9,095 nt of DNA from Spirochaetales bacterium UBA4629 (GTDB lineage Bacteria; Spirochaetota; Spirochaetia; Sphaerochaetales; Sphaerochaetaceae): positions 14,724 through 23,818 of the forward strand of contig DHMZ01000002.1 in the NCBI GenBank assembly GCA_002406055.1, given 5' to 3'. Positions 1 through 5,955 of this stretch are shown here, one piece after another. Under the pieces are notes generated by a model that saw only the letters and a program-made list of their open reading frames with translations, was not told the DNA's origin and searched no databases. The translations under genes were made by a program, and so were the position numbers. Every line of letters starts with the position of its first letter. Positions within the stretch are counted from its first letter, which is position 1.

Positions 1-53
1 GCAGAGAAGATGCTGTCTTTAATTGCTCGTTTTGGTATTTTTATTTTTTTCAT
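1..53 (-). CDS. 5' end of a divergent gene cut by the left edge (unknown product)
   Basis: An ATG at 53-51 on the minus strand opens a frame that stays open to the window edge and reads MKKIKIPKRAIKDSIFS. It is preceded by AGAGG (64-60) with a 6-nt spacer, a good Shine-Dalgarno match, and this is the main reason for calling so short a piece a gene. A TTGACA hexamer on the minus strand (98-93) could be its -35 box, but no convincing -10 lies at the right distance: TTACAT at 74-69 has an 18-bp spacer and would start transcription inside the Shine-Dalgarno. The product cannot be assigned from 17 residues. A basic N-terminus followed by KDSIF faintly recalls Rpn/PD-(D/E)XK transposase-like nucleases, which often begin with a KDSVF-like stretch, but this is only a hint. 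Confidence 0.5.
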   Translation of the reverse strand, partial: MKKIKIPKRAIKDSIFS

Positions 54-143
54 TTTTTACCTCTATATATGTAACGCGAAAAAGGTAAAAAATGTCAAAA
101 AAGGTATAAATTAAAGGCCATAGCATCAAAAGTCTAAAATAAC

Positions 144-149
144 TATAAT
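144..149 (+). promoter_or_regulatory. -10 box for the pectinesterase gene, predicting a leaderless transcript
   Basis: A perfect TATAAT ends 7 nt before the ATG at 157. Normal -10 to start-site geometry puts the first transcribed base at about 156, so the mRNA would begin at or one base before the start codon. No purine-rich Shine-Dalgarno lies between the box and the ATG (the bases are TAACGCT). No good -35 is seen: TAGCAT at 121-126, 17 bp upstream, matches the consensus poorly. Confidence 0.55.
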
Positions 150-156
150 TAACGCT

Positions 157-1053
157 ATGACAACTATTGAATTAACACCAAAAGACTCGATAAATGAAGC
201 GCTTTCTTCTGCTCCGGATGGGCCAGTAACGCTAGTCTTTGGCGAAGGAACATGGAATGAAAAAGTCTTTGTTAACCGTCCAAATGTTACATTTCTAAGT
301 GAGAAGGGAGCTGTAATTAGCTTTTCTGATCACCATGGAATGGAGAAAGATGGCAGAGTTTATAATACTTCCGATAGTGCTACTGTTACTATTTCAGCTC
401 CTTCTTTTTTTGCTCTTGGTATGACTTTTGTTAATTCATTTAATTGGCCAGAGGTCCTAAAATGGAATGAAGAGCATGATGAGACAGAAAAAAGAGATCT
501 ACAGGCTGTTGCTCTTAAGCTTTCTTTTGGTGCTACAAAATCTGTTTTTCGCTCATGTTCGTTTGTGGGTTGGCAAGATACTCTTTATATAGATTATGGT
601 TCGTCTTTCTTTGAAGATTGTTCTATAAGTGGCAGTGTTGATTTTATTTTTGGTGCTGGATCTGCTCTATTTCAAGGTTGTGAGATAGTTTCAAGAGCAA
701 AAGGTTGCATTACGGCACCTTCAACATTTGTTGATGAAAAGATTGGTTTTATATTCCACGATTCTACCTTTAAGAGAGAACAATGTGTCGTTGATGAATC
801 TGTATACTTATCTCGACCTTGGTTTCCATCTGGCTCAATAAATCGTAGTCCTATGGCTTTATTTATTGATTGTGACTTTGATGGTCATATTAACCCAAAT
901 CTTTGGACAGAAATGACATCAAGACGACCAGATGGAACAACTGTTATTCGAACAAAGGAAGATGCTCGCTTTTTTATCACATCGGCTGATAGTGAAAATA
1001 TTAGCGCTGAAAAAGCCGATGAGATACTATCAATTATGCTTTCACGTTCTTAG
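157..1053 (+). CDS. Pectinesterase family protein, cytoplasmic (signal-less)
   Basis: This is a carbohydrate esterase family 8 protein of 298 residues. The family removes methyl esters from polygalacturonate, giving pectate and methanol. All family signature blocks are visible in order on a right-handed beta-helix-like sequence: GTWNE (31-35), QAVAL with Gln116, QDTL with Gln140 and Asp141, DFIFG with Asp162, and SRPW with Arg220. Asp141, Asp162 and Arg220 match the known catalytic residues, so the enzyme is probably active. There is no signal peptide or membrane segment. I infer that it works inside the cell, on short methylated oligogalacturonides after uptake, and not on polymeric pectin outside. 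The start has no Shine-Dalgarno but a TATAAT just upstream. The stop overlaps the stop of the convergent nuclease gene. No other pectin gene is in the window, so the pathway context is missing. Confidence 0.9.
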   Translation: MTTIELTPKDSINEALSSAPDGPVTLVFGEGTWNEKVFVNRPNVTFLSEKGAVISFSDHHGMEKDGRVYNTSDSATVTISAPSFFALGMTFVNSFNWPEVLKWNEEHDETEKRDLQAVALKLSFGATKSVFRSCSFVGWQDTLYIDYGSSFFEDCSISGSVDFIFGAGSALFQGCEIVSRAKGCITAPSTFVDEKIGFIFHDSTFKREQCVVDESVYLSRPWFPSGSINRSPMALFIDCDFDGHINPNLWTEMTSRRPDGTTVIRTKEDARFFITSADSENISAEKADEILSIMLSRS

Positions 1054-2069
1054 AGTAGACCAAGTTTTCTTGCTTCTTTTGTAATTCCAAGTGCAGAGAA
1101 TACTTCTTTTTTCAAGGAAACAAATGTCTTATTGAATAGTTCTAATAGAGTTTGAACTTCTTTTGAATTATTTTGAGTACTATTTGAAGTATATTCCAAG
1201 GCCTCTTTGTTGACATTTTCGCTAGAAAGGGAGAAATTCTTTAAACTCCAAAGAGATGGGTCAACAGTTGATTCAACAATTGATTCTATATCATCAGGAA
1301 GTAGTGGAAAGAAGTCTATATTTGTCACCTTTTCAACTTCATCAACTGTAACAGCGTAGTAGGCAAGTGGCTCTGAGGATTTTTCATGTGGAAGAATAAA
1401 GCCAATAGCTTTTATCTCTGGTTCTGTATAATCAAGGATTACCTTATAAAAGTATTTGGGTACTACAATTTTATTTTCTCCAATGGTATCGTATGGCCCA
1501 TCAGTCAATACGGGGCCAGTAACAACATATATTTCCTCGTCATCATATGCAATTGATCTAACAGCAGACTCTAAGTCGCTCCAAATTCCTGCATTAAAAC
1601 TGTGAAGTTGGGGACACATATTGGATAAATAAAAGGTATCATTAATTGCATCCTCAGACCACCTAAAATCTGCAGCAGGTGCCATATGACCTCTATCATA
1701 GCCACTCTTTTTGTAGTCATTTAGAGTTGCAGAGCCAGTTGGAATAGATTTATCTTCCCTGAAGTTGTCATTTCGTTCTACAACTTGCGTTGATACTTCC
1801 TCTCTTGTAAGAGAATATGCTACCCAGTATGGGACTTCGTATTCTTCGTCATAAGAAAGCGTGTAGCCTGTATGGGAAACTACTATTTCATCATTCGGAC
1901 CGATAGGGATTTCAAGGTTAGGTATATCACCGTCTTTCTTTAAATCTTGGGTTGTGGCACTTGGCGTTACATAACAGAGCACGAGAAAGATTAATAGTAA
2001 AGTAAGCATGAGGCCTACTATCTTCAGTACTTTCTTTTTTTTCGTTGAGTTACTCTTCTTTTTTTTCAC
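1050..2069 (-). CDS. Membrane-anchored DNA/RNA non-specific endonuclease (NUC1/EndA type)
   Basis: The 339-residue protein belongs to the His-Me-finger nucleases that cut DNA and RNA without sequence preference, using one Mg2+. The DRGH motif is at 125-128 (general base His128), followed by APAADF, and FNAGIW supplies the metal ligand Asn159, with Glu167 downstream. The N-terminus is very lysine-rich (about 1-14) followed by a hydrophobic segment (about 15-34), a positive-inside anchor or uncleaved signal that puts the catalytic domain outside the membrane. The domain spans about 75-275, and a polar tail of about 65 residues follows with no recognised motif. The start is GTG, chosen because AGAGG lies 5 nt upstream and the next Met is inside the membrane segment. 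It overlaps the end of the lipase gene by 20 nt and is last in the cluster. Likely roles are nutrient scavenging, DNA uptake or competition; the sequence does not say which. Confidence 0.9.
   Translation of the reverse strand: MKKKKSNSTKKKKVLKIVGLMLTLLLIFLVLCYVTPSATTQDLKKDGDIPNLEIPIGPNDEIVVSHTGYTLSYDEEYEVPYWVAYSLTREEVSTQVVERNDNFREDKSIPTGSATLNDYKKSGYDRGHMAPAADFRWSEDAINDTFYLSNMCPQLHSFNAGIWSDLESAVRSIAYDDEEIYVVTGPVLTDGPYDTIGENKIVVPKYFYKVILDYTEPEIKAIGFILPHEKSSEPLAYYAVTVDEVEKVTNIDFFPLLPDDIESIVESTVDPSLWSLKNFSLSSENVNKEALEYTSNSTQNNSKEVQTLLELFNKTFVSLKKEVFSALGITKEARKLGLL
2032..2067. repeat. Two in-frame direct repeats with A8/T8 tracts at the nuclease start
   Basis: The 12-mer TTCTTTTTTTTC occurs at 2032-2043 and again at 2056-2067, exactly 24 bp apart. 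Each copy contains an 8-base homopolymer. On the coding strand they encode the two lysine runs flanking SNST, within the first dozen codons of the nuclease. Recombination between copies would remove 8 codons in frame, while slippage in either tract would shift the frame. Confidence 0.7.
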
Positions 2070-3171
2070 TTTTTCCTCTAGTTTTCCCCACTATCGTTTC
2101 GATACTACTAAGACGAGCTTCTCTCATAGCTGCGTTTAGTCGTTTTAATACATCCTGTTCTTTTTCATTGAGGCTTTCTAAGGCCTTATTGAAAAGAGAA
2201 AAGTGTTCAACAATTGCTATAGGCAATTTAAAAACATTATTCTCTTTTACTGACAATAATACCTTATACAACACTTCTACAAGAATTTCTCTATCTTCTT
2301 TACTACTATTATTAAAGAAGTTTTGCATAGTCTTTGTTCTGTATTTACTTAAAACAGATCTGTCGTGAGATAGAACAAAGCTTTCTTTATTTATATTCCA
2401 ATTAAAAGCATCATGTTGCAAAATTCCAAGACTATCGCTCTTAACGATATATGGATTGAGTGTTGTATTGAAGAGCATTCCTATTATTGATGATGTTGGA
2501 ATAAAGCTCTTTGTTACTTTTTTTATTTCCTCCCATCTTGGTCCAGTCGCTAGACTATCTGGTAGTCCTGGCGCATCAAATGACCATATTGCTGATATCT
2601 TATTGAAGATTAAATCATCTACCATCCTTGATACATAGAGAGCAAGCGTTCCTCCTTTACTGTGTCCACAAAATGTTAGGAAGTTGTATTCTTTTTCGTA
2701 TTCTAGTATAAACTCTAAGGCCTTTTTTTCTGATGGAATTTCATCTTCAAAGCCCAAGTTCAAATCTTCTTTCCAGCCTGTTATTGACTCATCTGTTCCT
2801 CTAAAGATGACAATGGCGTCTTTATTATCAAAAGAGAAGATTGCTGCAGCAAATTGTTCTTCATTATCTATTTCGTTTGATGTAGATATAGAAAAATGGT
2901 CTAAGCGCAGAGAAGAAAAACGAATGCTTGAGGCACAGAGCGCCCATAGTTTGTATCTATTAGTGTCAAAACCCTTAACTTCAGAAAGGGGCAAAGGACA
3001 AACGATAGGGTAGAGTTCTTTGATCGTTAAACCTTCACCATATGACTTAACATCTTCAAGTCTTTGGTAAATTAGAACAGATAGAATGAGGTAATCAACT
3101 TCATTAAATGGCAATTCTTCTTTTTTTATTTTTCCTCGCCATATCATGTTTTCTAGCATGTTTCTTTTCAC
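2050..3171 (-). CDS. Mbeg1-like (DUF2974) alpha/beta-hydrolase, putative lipase
   Basis: The 373-residue protein has the class-3-lipase-like core of the DUF2974/Mbeg1-like family. FNEVDYLILS at 22-31 is the typical N-terminal block, FRGTD at 123-127 sits where these hydrolases form the oxyanion region, and GHSKGG at 169-174 is the nucleophile elbow with Ser171. FDAPG (Asp199) and the SLGILQHD block (His253) are the likely acid and base, so the Ser-Asp-His triad appears intact. There is no signal peptide or clear membrane segment, so it is predicted cytosolic; substrates of this family are poorly known (lipid or other ester). The C-terminal 45 residues are charged and helical. The start is GTG, whose GTGA overlaps the upstream stop by 4 nt, with AAAGGA about 8 nt upstream. 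In-frame ATGs at codons 5 and 9 are less likely alternatives. It lies between the CPBP protease and the nuclease. Confidence 0.85.
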   Translation of the reverse strand: MKRNMLENMIWRGKIKKEELPFNEVDYLILSVLIYQRLEDVKSYGEGLTIKELYPIVCPLPLSEVKGFDTNRYKLWALCASSIRFSSLRLDHFSISTSNEIDNEEQFAAAIFSFDNKDAIVIFRGTDESITGWKEDLNLGFEDEIPSEKKALEFILEYEKEYNFLTFCGHSKGGTLALYVSRMVDDLIFNKISAIWSFDAPGLPDSLATGPRWEEIKKVTKSFIPTSSIIGMLFNTTLNPYIVKSDSLGILQHDAFNWNINKESFVLSHDRSVLSKYRTKTMQNFFNNSSKEDREILVEVLYKVLLSVKENNVFKLPIAIVEHFSLFNKALESLNEKEQDVLKRLNAAMREARLSSIETIVGKTRGKSEKKEE

Positions 3172-3998
3172 TTGCTCTTTCCTTTTTTCTTAAAGAGAAA
3201 GATAACAAAAAACAAAACAATTGTGTTAATTAGAATTAATGGAGAATAACTAATAGAGGTATCAATAAAGAGGGGAGAAGAATCAAGTGTTGAATTAACC
3301 GAACCTACTATTGCAGAAGAAAAGAGATTATTGACAAAATGCATTACCCAACTTGAGACAAATGAGGAATAGTATAGAGATATAAAGCATAACCCATATC
3401 CCCATAAAAAATAGGTTATTATGGCATAGATACTGTTTTGTGACTCTAATACCTCTTTGTTTGAGAGATGGGGTAGTAAAAATACTATTCCCTCTATTAG
3501 TGAAAGGGAAATTAGCTCTTTTTTTGATATTGCTTTTTTAATTGGAGAATAAATTTTTATAGGTAATACTCTAAAAAGAAGCTCTTCTGAAAGTGTTTGA
3601 ATTAAAAGAAGAGGAAGTGATACTAGGAAGAAAAGAAGCTTTTCATTTAAGCTTGTAGTATTATTTTTAGTGATTGTTTTATAACTAAAAAGAGAGAAAA
3701 AGCCTATGACCAAGAGTGTAATAACTGCAACTAGCAGTTCTTCTTTTATATCTATTTTCTTTTCACTTAAAAGTGACAATAAAGATTTTTTTAATGTGAC
3801 TCTTACCAAAATAAAGAGCGAAAAAAAGAGAATTATATGTGGAATAAACAAAAGAATAAATCTTTGTAACTTTCCATTAATAGGCAAAGAGAGTTTATAG
3901 CTAACCATTCCTCCTAAGAAAAACCAAGAGAAGAGAGATATTAAGGCTATAAGAATGTATTTAATTCTTAGTTGATTTTCTTCACTATAAAGATTCAA
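3168..3998 (-). CDS. CPBP family intramembrane glutamic protease (CAAX/Abi type)
   Basis: The 276-residue protein is very hydrophobic, with about eight membrane segments (roughly 12-32, 45-66, 86-106, 119-136, 163-180, 189-211, 212-230 and 251-269). The three CPBP signatures are present: EELLFR (138-143) for EExxxR, FLLPH (173-177) for FxxxH, and HFVNN (220-224) for HxxxN. Glu138/Glu139, His177 and His220 are the expected active-site residues, so an active protease is likely. Bacterial members are linked to bacteriocin self-immunity, prenyl-protein processing or anchoring of surface proteins; none can be chosen here. The start is uncertain. TTG at 3998-3996 overlaps the end of the MalY-like gene by 14 nt, with only a distant AGAGGA before it, and the next Met (codon 31) would remove the first membrane helix. 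The stop TGA overlaps the lipase GTG. The gene looks more AT-rich than its neighbours. Confidence 0.85.
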   Translation of the reverse strand: MNLYSEENQLRIKYILIALISLFSWFFLGGMVSYKLSLPINGKLQRFILLFIPHIILFFSLFILVRVTLKKSLLSLLSEKKIDIKEELLVAVITLLVIGFFSLFSYKTITKNNTTSLNEKLLFFLVSLPLLLIQTLSEELLFRVLPIKIYSPIKKAISKKELISLSLIEGIVFLLPHLSNKEVLESQNSIYAIITYFLWGYGLCFISLYYSSFVSSWVMHFVNNLFSSAIVGSVNSTLDSSPLFIDTSISYSPLILINTIVLFFVIFLFKKKGKSK

Positions 3999-5187
3999 TA
4001 GCTTTCTTTATCCTCTCTAAAGCACTTTTTATTTCTTCTCGATTTGTTCCATAGTTGAAGCGAACAAAAGTGTAGTATTCTTTTCCAAACCAAGTACCAT
4101 CATTTACTGCAACAAATGCGTATTTGCCAAAGAAATGTGAAAGGATATTTTCGCTTTCATCATTCATTTTTTCTTTTATTCTTGGATATATTTTTGCACA
4201 ATCTAAGAAAACAACAAAAGAGGCATTTGATTTGACAGCTTTTATTCCTAGTTTGTTTTCTTCGAAAAATGATGATATATAATCATAATTGTCCTTGAGA
4301 TACTTGCAGAGGTTCTTGTTATATTCATCGCAACTTGTATAGCAAGTGGAAATCATTTCTCCAACAAAATAGCCAGGCTCTGTTAACCATAGTGCTTTTT
4401 CTTTCTTTGTCCATTTATCTTTTGTTTCTTTATCTGAGAAGATTGCAAAAGCAGAGTGTTCTCCTGCTATGTTAAATGTTTTTGATGGTGCCATAAAAGT
4501 AATGCACTTTGCTTTTACACTCTCGTTTGCTTTACCCATTGGGATATGACGTAAGTCAGGATGGACTAAATCAGAGTGAATTTCATCGCTTAGAACTAGT
4601 AATGAGTTCTTTTTTGCAATCTCTAGTAGTCCTTTTAATTCATTTTCTTTGAAAACAATGCCAGTCGGATTATGGGGAGAGCAAAAGAGAAGTAGCTTTG
4701 CATTTTTTGCTTTCTCTTCAAGTTCATCTAAGCAAAAAGAAAAAGATGATGTTTCTTTGTCATAGGAAAGAGGCAATTCTATTATCTTTCTATTAGATAG
4801 AGAGCATAATTCTCTAAAAGGACGGTAGCATGGGGTTGGAATTATTATTCCGTCCCCCTCCTTTGTAAAGATATCTATACTTAGAGCAAGACCATGTAAT
4901 AGTCCCATTGAGAAAGCTATGTTGTTTTCATCTACTAGCCAATTATGCTTTCTCTTTAGCCAATCTTTGAATGTTGGGATTAGATTAGTAAAAGAAGGGT
5001 AGCCATAGACTCCACTATGGGCGACTTCTTCTGCTTTTTTTATTATTGCAGGTGCAGAATAGAAATCCATATCTGCAACCCAAAAAGGCCGAGCATCTCT
5101 ATTTGATGAAAGATTTTCTATCGCATCTTTATTCCATTTTATAGAATTAGTTTTCCACCTTTTAGGCATTTTGTCGAAGTATGTCAT
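3985..5187 (-). CDS. MalY/PatB family PLP-dependent C-S lyase/aminotransferase
   Basis: This is a fold-type-I PLP enzyme of 400 residues, the usual length for MalY/PatB proteins. The family cleaves C-S bonds of cystathionine or cysteine (beta-lyase), releasing homocysteine or sulfide plus pyruvate and ammonia; some members have other roles. Visible blocks are FWVADMDF (35-42), typical of this subfamily, SPHNPTG (170-176, Asn173), SDEIHSD (200-206, Asp201 pairing with the pyridine nitrogen), APSKTFN (233-239, Schiff-base Lys236) and VRFNYG (375-380, carboxylate-binding Arg376). It is cytosolic. The ATG overlaps the TGA of the upstream EFR1 gene (ATGA), pointing to translational coupling. Its own end overlaps the CPBP start. 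Pairing with an electron-carrier gene suggests a sulfur or amino-acid task, but that is inference. Confidence 0.92.
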   Translation of the reverse strand: MTYFDKMPKRWKTNSIKWNKDAIENLSSNRDARPFWVADMDFYSAPAIIKKAEEVAHSGVYGYPSFTNLIPTFKDWLKRKHNWLVDENNIAFSMGLLHGLALSIDIFTKEGDGIIIPTPCYRPFRELCSLSNRKIIELPLSYDKETSSFSFCLDELEEKAKNAKLLLFCSPHNPTGIVFKENELKGLLEIAKKNSLLVLSDEIHSDLVHPDLRHIPMGKANESVKAKCITFMAPSKTFNIAGEHSAFAIFSDKETKDKWTKKEKALWLTEPGYFVGEMISTCYTSCDEYNKNLCKYLKDNYDYISSFFEENKLGIKAVKSNASFVVFLDCAKIYPRIKEKMNDESENILSHFFGKYAFVAVNDGTWFGKEYYTFVRFNYGTNREEIKSALERIKKAIESL

Positions 5188-5954
5188 CTCTTTTTTAATT
5201 CCTCAACTGCGACAAGAGGAACGTAAAATCCCTTCTCCTTTCCATCATATTTTATGGCATGAACTGGGCAGAAATTGTAACAGGCATAGCAAGAGATACA
5301 CTTTTTGCCATGTATAACTCTATTGTTCTCAATTCTAATATTATTGTTTGGACAAATAGAGTAACAGAGCGAGCATCCTGTGCATGAAAATGACACAGAT
5401 AAGTGTTTATTCTCTTCGCCATTTGAAATGGAACTTTCACTCATCTTTTTTATTAGACGATACGTAAGTGAGAATGGAGGGAGTTCAAACTCCTCTTTTT
5501 CTACTCTTTGAACTAAAGAATTTATAGTTTCATCTATACTATTCTTTAACTTTTCTGTTTCTTCTTTTGTTGGACTATTTTTACAAAGAGGGAGATAGCA
5601 ATCTGGCATTAAAACAGAAGCTGAAAATGAGAGATTTAGGCCAATGTCTTCTAGTTCTTTCTCCATAATTCTCTCAGCTGTTCTTGACTTTGCGCCCTTT
5701 GTTAGAATTGAGAAAATATAGCATAGTTTGCTATTATCTCTTTTACTCAATATTTGACGGATAGCATCTCTCATTGGTTTTGCTATTGCTGAATAATAGA
5801 TAGGCGAGAAGAGCCCGAGGATTTCAATATCTTCGGGTAATTCTATTCTATGCTCCAAAAGAGATATTGCATCAAAAAGGGAGAAATCCTTAAATTGTTT
5901 TGCACAATATAGAGTATTACCTGTTGCAGAGTAATAAATAATAGCTTTTTTCAT
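5184..5954 (-). CDS. EFR1 family protein: flavodoxin-like domain plus 2[4Fe-4S] ferredoxin
   Basis: The 256-residue protein has two electron-transfer modules in one chain. The N-terminus, IIYYSATGNT (5-14), is a flavodoxin FMN-phosphate loop, with SPIYYSAI (50-57) as the second flavin loop. The C-terminus carries two CxxCxxCxxxC(P) cluster sites: Cys191/194/197/201 and Cys219/222/225/229, enough for two [4Fe-4S] clusters. This order and length match the EFR1 ferrodoxin family common in anaerobes. It probably shuttles low-potential electrons in the cytosol; the partner enzyme is not known. The start follows the aroA stop by one base and has a strong GGAGG with a 6-nt spacer. The stop overlaps the MalY/PatB start. 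A radical or reductive enzyme would be a natural partner, but none is in the window. Confidence 0.92.
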   Translation of the reverse strand: MKKAIIYYSATGNTLYCAKQFKDFSLFDAISLLEHRIELPEDIEILGLFSPIYYSAIAKPMRDAIRQILSKRDNSKLCYIFSILTKGAKSRTAERIMEKELEDIGLNLSFSASVLMPDCYLPLCKNSPTKEETEKLKNSIDETINSLVQRVEKEEFELPPFSLTYRLIKKMSESSISNGEENKHLSVSFSCTGCSLCYSICPNNNIRIENNRVIHGKKCISCYACYNFCPVHAIKYDGKEKGFYVPLVAVEELKKR

Positions 5955-5955
5955 C

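Noticed and set aside
1..114. Plus-strand open frame from the left edge ending at TAA near 112-114
   Set aside because: Its composition is an AT-rich run of Phe, Ile and Lys with no domain, and the minus-strand start with a Shine-Dalgarno in the same place is better supported.
2045..2368. Open frame on the plus strand opposite the lipase gene
   Set aside because: It lies wholly antisense to a gene with clear catalytic motifs, has serine/leucine-rich composition typical of a mirrored frame, and has no ribosome binding site or recognisable domain.
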